From CAWATG01 sp963785035 (GTDB lineage: Bacteria; Actinomycetota; Acidimicrobiia; IMCC26256; CAWATG01), in contig CAWATG010000008.1 in NCBI GenBank assembly GCA_963785035.1, positions 23,527 through 87,526 of the forward strand: a DNA stretch of 64,000 nucleotides. The letters run 5' to 3'. Below are positions 1 to 8,339 of the stretch, one piece after another. The notes beneath the pieces were generated by a model. The model was not told the origin of the DNA. It saw nothing but the letters and a program-made list of their open reading frames with translations, and ran no database searches. The translations under genes were made by a program, and so were the position numbers. Position 1 is the first letter of the stretch. Every line of letters starts with the position of its first letter.

Positions 1-218
1 GTCTGCGCCCGCTTGACCTCCGCGAAGGTGGCCTCATACTCCACCGCGAGGGCGGCGATTCGTGCTCGGGTCGACTCGATTGTCGACTCGAGACGGAGCG
101 CCTCGGCCTGTTTTTCGTCGATGTTGGAAGCCGCTGCCGGAATCGCCGAGAGGAGCACGCCGCTTGCGACGAGCACTGATGTGGCAACGATGGAGTAGCG
201 ATGTCGGAGATGGTTCAT
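1..218 (-). CDS. Secreted coiled-coil protein, N-terminal part (likely peptidoglycan hydrolase)
   Basis: The gene runs off the left edge, so only the first 72 codons are visible. Residues 8-31 form a signal peptide with an Ala-rich cleavage region (AIPAAAS). What follows is a heptad-like, Glu/Arg/Ala-rich helix typical of the coiled coil that precedes NlpC/P60 or M23 domains in actinobacterial cell-wall hydrolases. The start is ATG at 218 with an AGGGAGT ribosome-binding site just upstream. The hydrolase assignment is inference, because the catalytic domain would lie outside the window. Confidence 0.6.
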   Translation of the reverse strand, partial: MNHLRHRYSIVATSVLVASGVLLSAIPAAASNIDEKQAEALRLESTIESTRARIAALAVEYEATFAEVKRAQ

Positions 219-620
219 GGGGACTCCCTGTGCGATCGACTCCCGGGAAGTGGGAGCTTCGGTCGGTGTTTGTCCTTGCGAACGTGCTGTGTTCGGAGTG
301 GGTTGTGTTTTGGACGGGATGGGTTCTGAAAATTGATATGGGTGTGCGTTTGGAGGGTGAGGGTGCGGGTGCAGGGGGTACGAGCGACGAGTCAGCGAAG
401 TCGGCACTCAACTGGGGGGCCGTCCGATGCGGACTTCGGCGAATCCACGTCAACGCGACTCAACGCCGTGGACATTTGGGATGCAGAAGACGCTAGTGCG
501 AAGCGCCTCATCCGTGCCGAATCGGACGGAGCGTATTTCCGACGCCGAGGTGTGGCGAAATGCCCTACAAGGCAGGAAGGGCCGCGGAAATGCGTGCGTA
601 TGTGCAGGTCAAGCGAATTT
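219..620. other. Intergenic region without a recognised gene
   Basis: About 400 bp separate the secreted coiled-coil gene from the next gene. The open frames here have no recognisable protein character. I looked for a c-di-AMP riboswitch, which often precedes cell-wall hydrolases in actinobacteria, and could not identify its conserved segments. The region may hold the promoter and leader of the leftward gene. Confidence 0.4.
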
Positions 621-1100
621 TTAGATGGCCCACCCGGTAGTTGGTTCGGGGTCATTCGGACCGGAAATTGTTGGCGTCTTCCAGCCCATCGACTGGGCAA
701 TTCCGTCAGCGACCCGCTGCCACTCGGCTGGATTCCAGCCAACAGCGGCAGCGATCAGTGAGGTGTCCTGGCCGAGATGTACGAACGCCGGGAGGTGGGT
801 CAGCCCGAGGCTTCCCACGAACGTGTGGTCCGGGTCGATGAAGACCATGAACTCATCGGCGTCATCGTCAAGAATCTTGTGCGCGATCGCGGCGCTCGCC
901 GTCAAGCAGATCGCGACATGGCAGTCGGCATCACCGAGCACCCTGAGGATGCGGCGGACGACTGGCAACCATTCGCGTGCTTCGGGGCGATCCGGAAGGA
1001 TCACGCAGCACAGGTGGAACATCGTCATCCAGTCGTCGAGCGTGCGTGTCGTCCCCTGCAAGTTCTCGAGCGCGATCGACGGATCTGGGTTGCGAGTCAT
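621..1100 (-). CDS. Hypothetical protein, thioredoxin-fold-like
   Basis: This is a protein of 159 residues. A VFIDPDHTFVGSLG segment followed by LPAFVHLGQD and a helix resembles the C-terminal half of a thioredoxin fold (cis-Pro strand, then an amphipathic helix), but there is no CxxC motif, so no redox activity is claimed. The ATG at 1100 was chosen over upstream starts because AGGAGG lies four bases before it. The gene stands alone in its orientation, 84 bp downstream of the MBL gene, and could be cotranscribed with it. The function is unknown. Confidence 0.65.
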   Translation of the reverse strand: MTRNPDPSIALENLQGTTRTLDDWMTMFHLCCVILPDRPEAREWLPVVRRILRVLGDADCHVAICLTASAAIAHKILDDDADEFMVFIDPDHTFVGSLGLTHLPAFVHLGQDTSLIAAAVGWNPAEWQRVADGIAQSMGWKTPTISGPNDPEPTTGWAI

Positions 1101-1184
1101 TCCACCTCCTGTCGTAGGTCGCCCAGAACCTAGCAACGTTCGCCACCGAAGGGGGACATTGACGTGCAATCAGTGTGACGTGGG

Positions 1185-2012
1185 TTACATCCCCATCGCG
1201 CGCAACATCGCAGTCGGGATGCCGTCATGACCCGATGCGAGCATCGCCGCGCGTTCGATGTTGATGGTGTCGTTCGATCGATCGACCCACGCGTCCCAAG
1301 GTCCAGTCGCAATGTTCGAACGGTTCGCTGCAGCGTCGAGACACGCGCGCAGATAGTCGATGAGCACCCCGATTTCTGCAGCGCCGCCGATGGCGCCATG
1401 TGCGGGAACGATCACGTTCGCGAGTTCGCCGATCACGTCGAGCACATCAATCCATGCAGGAAAATCAGCCTCGAACGCGAGTGGGGTCACGCCGAAGGAA
1501 CACAGTCCACCTGCGAAACACACGTCGCTGTCGCCGACGAGCACCAACAGATCACCTGCTGAATATCCGTGTGCTGGGAGCACTTCGAGTCGTTCGGTGA
1601 GTTGTGCAGGCCCATCGATGAGATGTGTGACCGCACGGGTGCCGGTCTCGGCGAGATCCTCGAATTCGTCAGCAAATTCGGGCATGAAATGTTGGTACGC
1701 GGCGATGGGCATCGCGAGGTCGAGCACGTCGCTGGTGGCCGGTGCGGCGTAAACCGCTGCATTGGGAAACGCGGTCGATCCACCGACGACGTCGATTCGA
1801 CCATGTGTGAGGATCAGCCGACGTACAGGGCGTCCCATCGCGGAGACAGCCTTTCTGAACGGCTCCCACTGTGAGCGGACCATCAGCGCGTCGACAACGG
1901 TGATGCCGTCGTCGTCGATGACGACTCCGGCATTCGCGACGCCGACACGGGCGCCCGTCGGTAACCAGGCGAAGACGCCATCGCCAACAGGCTCGAGGGA
2001 GTTCGGAGACAT
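1185..2012 (-). CDS. MBL-fold metallohydrolase-like protein with a degenerate metal site
   Basis: This is a protein of 275 residues with the overall order of a metallo-beta-lactamase-fold protein: an N-terminal strand pair (GVFAWLPTG, VVIDDDGITVVDAL), the segment LILTHGRIDVVGG where the HxHxDH signature belongs, then GDSDVCFAGG and IVPAHG. Only the first His and the Asp of HxHxDH remain (H-G-R-I-D-V), so the dinuclear site looks incomplete. The start at 2012 was chosen because the protein similarity begins there; upstream in-frame Mets lie inside the divergent lyase gene. It is divergent from the lyase gene at 2054, with 41 bp between the two starts. The substrate is unknown. Confidence 0.75.
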   Translation of the reverse strand: MSPNSLEPVGDGVFAWLPTGARVGVANAGVVIDDDGITVVDALMVRSQWEPFRKAVSAMGRPVRRLILTHGRIDVVGGSTAFPNAAVYAAPATSDVLDLAMPIAAYQHFMPEFADEFEDLAETGTRAVTHLIDGPAQLTERLEVLPAHGYSAGDLLVLVGDSDVCFAGGLCSFGVTPLAFEADFPAWIDVLDVIGELANVIVPAHGAIGGAAEIGVLIDYLRACLDAAANRSNIATGPWDAWVDRSNDTINIERAAMLASGHDGIPTAMLRAMGM

Positions 2013-2040
2013 CGATTGCGCCACGTCTCCACGGTATCGG

Positions 2041-2046
2041 TACCCT
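2041..2046 (+). promoter_or_regulatory. Putative -10 box of a leaderless transcript
   Basis: TACCCT fits the TANNNT -10 consensus and ends seven bases before the ATG at 2054. This is the spacing expected if transcription begins at the start codon. No ribosome-binding site is present there. Confidence 0.4.
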
Positions 2047-2053
2047 TCGACCC

Positions 2054-2992
2054 ATGTCTGAGCGCTCCCGTGAATTGCCCCGCCGAAGCTGTCATGCCGT
2101 TCCGGGTTCGAACCCCAAGTTCTTGGCGAAGGCTCCGTCTCTCGGCGCAGACATGTACTTCCTCGACCTCGAGGACTCGGTCGCGCCGAACGCCAAGGAA
2201 GATGCACGTGCAACGGTCGTCGACGCGATCAACACGAACGACTGGGGTGACGCAGTCCTTTGCGTTCGCGTCAACGCGTGGGACACCAAGTGGACCTACC
2301 GTGATGTGATCCACATCGTCGAGAACGCATCGGAACGACTCGACGCGATCATGTTGCCGAAGGTGCAATCAGCAGCCGAAGTCGTGGCCCTCGACCTGCT
2401 CCTGACGCAGATCGAGGCGAACATGGGACGCGCTACGAAAGTTGGCATCGAAGCACAGATTGAAACTGCACGTGGGCTGATCAACGTCGAGGAGATCTGC
2501 GCGGCTTCGGACCGCCTGGAGACGATCATCTTCGGACCGGCCGACTTCGCCGCGTCGCTGGAAATGCCGGTGCTCACCGGTGGTGTCGCGATTCCCGAGT
2601 ATCCGGGAGATCACTTTCACTACACCTTCTCGAAGATCTTGATGGCCGGGCGTGCCAATGGGTTGCAGGTGATCGACGGTCCGTATCTGCGAATCAAGGA
2701 TATTGATGGATTGCGCAGCTACGCGCAGCGCACGCACATGCTCGGCTACGACGGCAAGTGGACGTTGCATCCCGACCAGGTCACCGTCATCAACGACGTG
2801 TACACCCCGACCCAAGAGCAGTTCGATCATGCCTATGACCTTCTCGAGGCCTATCGGGTCGCAACGGAAACTGATCTTCGCGGTGCGGTGATGTTCGGTG
2901 ACGAGATGATCGACGAGGCGAGCCGGAAGATGGCGAACAAGTTCGTCGCGCGCGGCTTGCGTTCAGGCTTGGCTCGCAGTCACGCTTCGTGA
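2054..2992 (+). CDS. L-malyl-CoA/beta-methylmalyl-CoA lyase (CitE-like)
   Basis: This is a 312-residue HpcH/HpaI-family lyase. The N-terminal RRSCHAVPGSNPKFL, the metal-binding FLDLEDSVAP, the LPKVQ strand, IEAQIETARGL and FGPADFAASL segments, and a C-terminal GDEMIDEASRKMA are all present. This matches the lyase of actinobacterial ethylmalonyl-CoA pathway clusters, which splits (3S)-malyl-CoA or beta-methylmalyl-CoA into glyoxylate and acetyl- or propionyl-CoA. It is convergent with the methylsuccinyl-CoA dehydrogenase-like gene, whose stop lies 10 bp away. A leaderless start is likely. The exact substrate preference is inferred from context. Confidence 0.85.
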   Translation: MSERSRELPRRSCHAVPGSNPKFLAKAPSLGADMYFLDLEDSVAPNAKEDARATVVDAINTNDWGDAVLCVRVNAWDTKWTYRDVIHIVENASERLDAIMLPKVQSAAEVVALDLLLTQIEANMGRATKVGIEAQIETARGLINVEEICAASDRLETIIFGPADFAASLEMPVLTGGVAIPEYPGDHFHYTFSKILMAGRANGLQVIDGPYLRIKDIDGLRSYAQRTHMLGYDGKWTLHPDQVTVINDVYTPTQEQFDHAYDLLEAYRVATETDLRGAVMFGDEMIDEASRKMANKFVARGLRSGLARSHAS

Positions 2993-3002
2993 ATCCGACC
3001 GT

Positions 3003-4634
3003 TCAGGCCGAGCGAGCGAGTGCTTGCTCGGCAAGGCGGCGCGCGATCACGCGTAGACAGAGGGTCTCATCGGCGCCTTCGAAAATGGAGAGCACGCGCG
3101 CGTCGACGAAGTAGCGCGACACGGGGAACTCCTCGGCGTAACCCATTCCGCCGTGCAATTGCATGGCTTCGCGTGTGACCCACTCGGCGGAGCGACACAC
3201 GAATGCCTTCAACATCGACGCTTCGAGGGCGCCCTCACCCACAGCCATGCGTCGCGCGACGTGGTACGAGAACTGACGGCCGGCCTGGATGAGTACGGCC
3301 ATGCGCGCCAGCTTCACTTTCGAGAGTTGGTAGTCGAACACGGGCTTGCCGAAGACGCGGCGTTCTTGCGCGTAGCTCAGTCCCGCATCGAACGCAGCTT
3401 GCATCAGCCCGGTTGCGCGTGCGGCCGTCTGCAGTCGCCCGTTCTCGAAGCCCTCCATCTGGAGGTAGAAGCCCTTGCCGAGGCCGGCATCCTCGCCGAT
3501 GAGGTTCTCGGCGGGCACGAACCAGTTGGCGAAGGAAACCTCGTACGAGTGCATGCCGCGGTAACCAATCGTGTCGATCGCGCGACCTTCCATCGTTCCG
3601 CCGCCGGTTTGGCAATATGCGAACGCGTGTCCTGCGGTCGCCTCCTTCTCGATCACGAACACCGACAATCCCCGGTGGGTCAGGCTTCGGTCTGGGTTCG
3701 TGCGCGCCAGCAGCATGAGCAGGTTGGCGCGACCTGCGAACGTGCACCACGTCTTCGTGCCGTCGATGAGATAGCCGCCCGCTGTCGGTGTCGCCGTCAC
3801 GCTCACGCCTGCGACGTCGGATCCGTAGTCGGGCTCGGTCACCATGATCCCGCACATCACTTCGCCCGATGCGATACGCGGCAGGAAACGCTGTTTCTGC
3901 GCCTCGGTGCCACCGCGAACCAGCGCGCGGGTGAGGATCTCGGGGCGTGTGATGAGCGAACCACCGATCCCGAGCGATCCGCGGGAGAGCTCCTCGGTTG
4001 CGACAACCATCCCGAGGTAGTCCTGCTCGCCGCCTGCCGCGAAACCGCCATAGGCCTCGGGGACCGACAATCCGAAGCCGCCGATCTGTGCGAGCCCTGT
4101 GATGATCGATTCGGGTACATCATCGTTGGTGCGATGTACGTGTTCTGCGACGGGACGGATCTCGTCGTCGGCGAAACGTCCGAACGTTGCGCGGACGAGA
4201 TCGAAGTCATCGGAGAGATGTGACGCGCCAGTACCGACCGCGGCGACGCGTTCGGCGATCCGCTCGAGGAAGGCTGGATCGCGGTGCTCCTCGACGAAGT
4301 CCATCGCAGGGTCGAGAGCTGTCACGGATTGACGCCACGTTGAGGTACGGCCTGCCATTCTGGAGCTGAGGTCCCAGATGGCATCGGCAATGAAGGCCGA
4401 TGCCAGCATTGCCTCGTCCTCCCCGTGTGCCGCGTAGTCGAGCATCACCTGGCCCACTGCGAGGGCACTTGCGCTGTGAGCGAGGTCATATGAGAGGACC
4501 TGGTGCTGATCCAACTTGGCGACGGAGATGACGCCGTCGCCAACAGCACCATCCGCGAGCGTGAGGCTTGTCTCGTCGACGACCGTTGCAGCGCATGTGA
4601 GCGCCGTCTCGGCTGCGTGCAATGCCGTGTTCAT
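3003..4634 (-). CDS. mcd: (2S)-methylsuccinyl-CoA dehydrogenase-like acyl-CoA dehydrogenase
   Basis: This is a 543-residue flavoprotein. An N-terminal helical extension of about 150 residues precedes a standard acyl-CoA dehydrogenase core (MVTEPDYGSDVAG substrate/FAD loop, LHGGMGYAEEFPV, catalytic-Glu region IFEGADE). Enzymes of about 550 residues with this extension are known as methylsuccinyl-CoA dehydrogenases, which make mesaconyl-CoA. The adjacent malyl-CoA lyase and MaoC hydratase support that reading. The start at 4634 is 16 bp after the stop of the SGNH gene, so the gene is the last of an ABC-SGNH-dehydrogenase operon. Another branched acyl-CoA substrate cannot be excluded. Confidence 0.8.
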   Translation of the reverse strand: MNTALHAAETALTCAATVVDETSLTLADGAVGDGVISVAKLDQHQVLSYDLAHSASALAVGQVMLDYAAHGEDEAMLASAFIADAIWDLSSRMAGRTSTWRQSVTALDPAMDFVEEHRDPAFLERIAERVAAVGTGASHLSDDFDLVRATFGRFADDEIRPVAEHVHRTNDDVPESIITGLAQIGGFGLSVPEAYGGFAAGGEQDYLGMVVATEELSRGSLGIGGSLITRPEILTRALVRGGTEAQKQRFLPRIASGEVMCGIMVTEPDYGSDVAGVSVTATPTAGGYLIDGTKTWCTFAGRANLLMLLARTNPDRSLTHRGLSVFVIEKEATAGHAFAYCQTGGGTMEGRAIDTIGYRGMHSYEVSFANWFVPAENLIGEDAGLGKGFYLQMEGFENGRLQTAARATGLMQAAFDAGLSYAQERRVFGKPVFDYQLSKVKLARMAVLIQAGRQFSYHVARRMAVGEGALEASMLKAFVCRSAEWVTREAMQLHGGMGYAEEFPVSRYFVDARVLSIFEGADETLCLRVIARRLAEQALARSA

Positions 4635-4650
4635 TGAGCTGATCTGCCCA

Positions 4651-5856
4651 TCAGGTCGTTGTGGTGGTCGTGGCGGGCGCGGTTGTCGTCGAAGTCGCTG
4701 CGGTCGGTGTTGTCGACGAGGCGGGAGGATCGGAGGGGACGGCGGTGGTTTCGGTACTCGACGGTGCAGTCGTGCTGCTGGTGGTCGAGGAGGTTGACGG
4801 AAGCGTCGTGGCGCTCCGGGCAGAATCGACACCTGCGGTCGAGGTCGTGCTGCGCGCGACATTCCCAGGCTGTGTGCCGCTGCCTTTGCTCACGATCTGG
4901 GGAATCCGTTTCGATCCCGGAACCGCACGCTCGGAGATGCTCCAGTCGGCGTCGAGCACGCGAAAGATTTCGGCAGCGAGGCGGCTGCCGCCTTCATTGG
5001 TGAAGTGGATGCCATCGCCCGCCCGTACGGTTCGCTTCCTGCCGTCGGGACCCGGCAGTGCCGCCGCGTAGCGGCCATCGGAGTCGGAGAACAACGCATA
5101 CGCGTCGATGTAGGTGACATTCGGTCGGCGGTTCGCTTCTTCGCGTGCGATCTTGTTGAGTTGCAAAACCTTGGCGGCGAATTTCGAATCGCGCATGTTG
5201 GGGGTTCCAACCCAATACACGTGGCGGTCGCTGCGAGACGCGAGGAAGAGGTCCATCATGGTTGTGACGTGCCGGCGCCAGTTCGCTTCCCAAGCGGGGC
5301 GTCCACTGGCGTCTTTCGGATTGGGTTGTACAAGAGGTGAATCGTTTGCGCCGATCGTGAAGATGATCGCCTCGGGATTGAAGTTGGCGAGATCCTCCGC
5401 CGCGTGTCTTGGCCAGTTGTAGAGACCCGGAGAGGTGAGGCCGGTAGATGTGCGGGAATTGAGGTAACTACGCACGATGCCTGCGTCCTGTGTCATGCGC
5501 CCGAGTGTGACGCCCGGGGACCATGACAAGGAATCACCGCCGATCCAGAGCTTCAGCGGCGCCGCTGCTGTGGGCGCGCGGAACGCGATCTTTGGTGTGG
5601 CTCTGGGCGGCGCGACTCTGTTGGTGGGTGTGGTCCTACTCGCGTTGGCGAGTGCGGGATTGGACTCGCTACTCGGCAGTCGAACGGTGTCGGTGATGAC
5701 CAATGCGACGACGATCGTGAGCGCGCCGAGCAACCAGGTGGCGAGCGTCTGGTGAAACCGTTCACGTTTACGGCGCCGCTCACGGCGCGTGACCGTCTGC
5801 GGGCGCAGGCTCAGCTCGTCAAGGGGGATTGGTTCGCGAACGGTCTTACGAAACAT
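4651..5856 (-). CDS. SGNH/GDSL hydrolase, DUF459 family, membrane-anchored
   Basis: This is a protein of 401 residues. A basic N-terminus leads into one membrane segment (about residues 40-58), then an extracytoplasmic SGNH domain: GGDSLSWSPG with the nucleophile Ser, TIGANDS as block III, and GDGIHFTNEG with the Asp/His pair. The last 90 residues are Ser/Thr/Pro-rich and end in a Thr run, probably an unstructured wall-spanning tail. It most likely deacylates or acylates a cell-envelope glycan. The ATG at 5856 overlaps the end of the ABC transporter gene by 11 bp and has GGAAG before it, so translation is probably coupled. Confidence 0.8.
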   Translation of the reverse strand: MFRKTVREPIPLDELSLRPQTVTRRERRRKRERFHQTLATWLLGALTIVVALVITDTVRLPSSESNPALANASRTTPTNRVAPPRATPKIAFRAPTAAAPLKLWIGGDSLSWSPGVTLGRMTQDAGIVRSYLNSRTSTGLTSPGLYNWPRHAAEDLANFNPEAIIFTIGANDSPLVQPNPKDASGRPAWEANWRRHVTTMMDLFLASRSDRHVYWVGTPNMRDSKFAAKVLQLNKIAREEANRRPNVTYIDAYALFSDSDGRYAAALPGPDGRKRTVRAGDGIHFTNEGGSRLAAEIFRVLDADWSISERAVPGSKRIPQIVSKGSGTQPGNVARSTTSTAGVDSARSATTLPSTSSTTSSTTAPSSTETTAVPSDPPASSTTPTAATSTTTAPATTTTTT

Positions 5857-7747
5857 CTTCCGTCGTGGTTTCGCTTGTCGCCGGTTGGAGCTGGGTGCGG
5901 TACAGGTCAGCGTAGATGCCACCCGCCGCGAGAAGATCCTCGTGGCGGCCTTGTTCCATGATCCGACCGTGGTCGATCACGAGGATGCGATCTGCGCCGA
6001 CGATGGTCGAGAGCCGGTGTGCGATCACGAGGGCGGTACGGCTGACCAGTGCTTCATCAAGTGCACGCTGGATGGCTTGTTCGGATTCCGAATCGAGGTG
6101 GGCGGTTGCCTCGTCGAGTATGACGATCGCGGGGTTCTTGAGCAACACGCGAGCGATCGCCACGCGCTGCTTCTCGCCTCCCGAAAGCCGGTACCCGCGG
6201 TCACCGACGACCGTGTCGTAGCCGTCGGGGAGCGATGCGATGAGACCGTGGATGCGAGCCGCCTTGCATGCCTCCACAAGCTCGTCGTCGGTAGCGTCCG
6301 GCCGTGCGTAGCGAAGGTTGGCGCCGATCGTGTCGTGAAAAAGGTGTGGGTCCTGCATGACGATGCCGATCGAGCTTCGCAGGGAGTCGAGTGTCAGGTC
6401 GCGCACGTCGTGACCGTCGATGAGGACGCGTCCGCTGGTGACGTCGTTGATGCGCGGGAGCAGCATGGCGATGGTGGTCTTACCCGCTCCCGATGGTCCG
6501 ACGATTGCGACGAATTCGCCGGGAGCAATGCTGAACGAGACGTCGCGGAGGATCCAGTCGCTGGGTGAATCGTCGATGGTTGCGCCGAAGGTCTCGAGCG
6601 ATGCGAGGGACACCGACGATGGAGCCGGGTGGCGGAAGCTGACGTTTTCGAATTCGATGCGGCCTTGTGAGTCGATCAGGTCGATCGCCCCGGGCCGGTC
6701 GGTGATCGACGGGAGGAGATCCAGAACTTCGAAGACGCGGTCGAAGGAGACGAACGCCGTCATGACGTCGACGCGTGCGTTGGTGAGCTGCGTGAGCGGT
6801 TGATAGATCTGCGAGACGAAGAGCACGAATGCAGCGACCGTGCCCGCGTCGATCGTTCCGTCGATGGCGAGGCGACCACCGATGTAGTAGACGACCGCCG
6901 TGCCGACGGCAGCGACGAGCCCGAGCGCAGCGAAGAGGATTCGGCTGTACACCGCGCTCTTGACGCCGATGTCGCGCACGCGAGCAGCGCGGTTCGCAAA
7001 GCCTTCGCGCTCGAGGTCGTGCTTACCGAAGAGTTTGACGACGAGCGCGCCCGAAACGTTGAAACGCTCGGAAATGGTGGAGTTCATCGACGCGTCGAGT
7101 TGCATCGCCTCACGGGTGATGACCTGGAGCTTGACGCCGATCTTTCGGGCCGGGATGACAAAAGCCGGAAGGACCAGCAGGGTGAGCAAGGTGAGCCGCC
7201 ACTCGAGCGCGAGCATGAACGACAACGTGACAACCACCGCGATGAGGTTGGCGACCACGGTTCCGAGCGTGGAGGTGACCGCTTGTTGTGCGCCGATGAC
7301 GTCGTTGTTGAGCCGTGAAAGCAGCGAACCGGTCTGGGTCCGTGTGAAGAAGGCGAGCGGCATGCGTTGCACGTGGTCGAAGAGGGCGACCCGAAGGTCG
7401 TAGATCAGTCCCTCGCCGATTTCGGAGGAGTACCACCGCTGTACGAGTGAGAGCCCGGCGACCGCCAGCGCAAGCACGACGGCGAGCACTGCGAGCACGG
7501 CAATGCGGTCTGCGCCGATTCCGGTACCGCCGCTCTTGGAGATGGTGTTGATGAGGTCACGGAAAATGAGGGGAGGCAGCGCCCCGACGATCGCTGCGAG
7601 TACGACCGCGGCGAGGAATCCCAACAGGCGCGACCGATAGGGACGAGCGAACCCCAGGACGCGGCGAAACGTCTCTCGTTCGAGGCGTTTGCCGGCAACT
7701 GCCTCGGGGTCGCGCCGGAAGCCCATCATGATCTGGTGGTTCTGCAT
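5846..7747 (-). CDS. ABC exporter, fused permease and ATPase
   Basis: This is a 633-residue half-transporter of the multidrug/lipid exporter type. Six membrane segments span about residues 35-330, followed by a nucleotide-binding domain with Walker A GPSGAGKTT, signature LSGGEKQR, Walker B AIVILDEATAHLD and H-loop VIAHRLSTI. It would work as a homodimer, or pair with another half-transporter encoded elsewhere. It is the first gene of a three-gene operon with the SGNH hydrolase and the dehydrogenase. The start could be the Met at 7747 or one of two Mets seven or eight codons later. A TAGGTT -10-like box lies nine bases upstream, inside a perfect palindrome. Confidence 0.85.
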   Translation of the reverse strand: MQNHQIMMGFRRDPEAVAGKRLERETFRRVLGFARPYRSRLLGFLAAVVLAAIVGALPPLIFRDLINTISKSGGTGIGADRIAVLAVLAVVLALAVAGLSLVQRWYSSEIGEGLIYDLRVALFDHVQRMPLAFFTRTQTGSLLSRLNNDVIGAQQAVTSTLGTVVANLIAVVVTLSFMLALEWRLTLLTLLVLPAFVIPARKIGVKLQVITREAMQLDASMNSTISERFNVSGALVVKLFGKHDLEREGFANRAARVRDIGVKSAVYSRILFAALGLVAAVGTAVVYYIGGRLAIDGTIDAGTVAAFVLFVSQIYQPLTQLTNARVDVMTAFVSFDRVFEVLDLLPSITDRPGAIDLIDSQGRIEFENVSFRHPAPSSVSLASLETFGATIDDSPSDWILRDVSFSIAPGEFVAIVGPSGAGKTTIAMLLPRINDVTSGRVLIDGHDVRDLTLDSLRSSIGIVMQDPHLFHDTIGANLRYARPDATDDELVEACKAARIHGLIASLPDGYDTVVGDRGYRLSGGEKQRVAIARVLLKNPAIVILDEATAHLDSESEQAIQRALDEALVSRTALVIAHRLSTIVGADRILVIDHGRIMEQGRHEDLLAAGGIYADLYRTQLQPATSETTTEDVS

Positions 7748-7757
7748 CGTGGCTACA

Positions 7758-7771
7758 ACCTACCGGTAGGT
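7758..7771. promoter_or_regulatory. Perfect 14-bp palindrome, candidate operator
   Basis: ACCTACCGGTAGGT is a perfect palindrome between the divergent ABC-transporter and MaoC genes. Its left half contains the TAGGTT that could be the -10 box of the leftward operon. It also sits just upstream of where the -35 of the rightward gene should be. A repressor dimer bound here could control both directions. No regulator gene is adjacent. Confidence 0.45.
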
Positions 7772-7791
7772 CTGGGGATTCCCTGGAGGGA

Positions 7792-7797
7792 TAGCGT
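7792..7797 (+). promoter_or_regulatory. Putative -10 box of a leaderless transcript
   Basis: TAGCGT fits TANNNT and ends seven bases before the GTG start at 7805. This supports both the leaderless start and the choice of GTG over the upstream in-frame ATG. Confidence 0.4.
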
Positions 7798-7804
7798 CTG
7801 GCCC

Positions 7805-8311
7805 GTGACCGTCTATGAGCGTCCCTTCGGCCGACACTTCGAGGACTTCGAGATCGGCGACGTCTACAAGCATTGGCCCGGTAAGACGATCACCGAGGCT
7901 GACGACCATCTGTTCTGCATGATCACGATGAATCACCATCCCCTGCACACCGATGCATGGTTCGCCGAGACCCAGACGCAGTTCGCTCGGAACGTCGTAG
8001 TGGGCAATCTGGTGTATTCCTTGGTTTTGGGGATGAGCGTGCCCGATGTCAGCGGGTCGGCGGTCGCGAACCTGGAGGTCGAGTCGCTGATTCACAAGCG
8101 CCCAACCTTTCATGGCGACACGATTTATGCGGAGACGAGGGTGCTCGATCGTGTGGAGTCGTCATCGAAGCCCGATCGCGGGATTGTGACGGTGGAGAGC
8201 TTCGGGTACAACCAGCACGGCGAAGAGGTGTGTTACTTCCGCCGCAAGGTCATGGTGCTCAAGCGTGGCGCCGCGGCAGAACGGCTGCGCCCATACCGTT
8301 CTGCCGACTGA
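7805..8311 (+). CDS. Mesaconyl-CoA hydratase (MaoC family)
   Basis: This is a 168-residue single-domain hotdog hydratase. The segments FGRHFEDFEIGDVYKHWPG, MITMNHHPLHTD, VVVGNLVYSLVLGMSVPD and RPTFHGDTIY closely follow the MaoC protein encoded with the malyl-CoA lyase in Streptomyces ethylmalonyl-CoA clusters. The reaction would be hydration of mesaconyl-CoA to beta-methylmalyl-CoA, the substrate of the lyase at 2054. The GTG at 7805 was preferred because similarity begins there and a -10 box lies seven bases upstream. Crotonyl-CoA carboxylase/reductase and ethylmalonyl-CoA mutase are not in this window. Confidence 0.82.
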   Translation: MTVYERPFGRHFEDFEIGDVYKHWPGKTITEADDHLFCMITMNHHPLHTDAWFAETQTQFARNVVVGNLVYSLVLGMSVPDVSGSAVANLEVESLIHKRPTFHGDTIYAETRVLDRVESSSKPDRGIVTVESFGYNQHGEEVCYFRRKVMVLKRGAAAERLRPYRSAD

Positions 8312-8339
8312 GTCGGTCGGGCTGGGGTAGTCGAGCCGG

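Noticed and set aside
219..620. Possible c-di-AMP (ydaO-type) riboswitch before the cell-wall hydrolase-like gene
   Set aside because: The conserved segments of that riboswitch could not be found on the minus strand.
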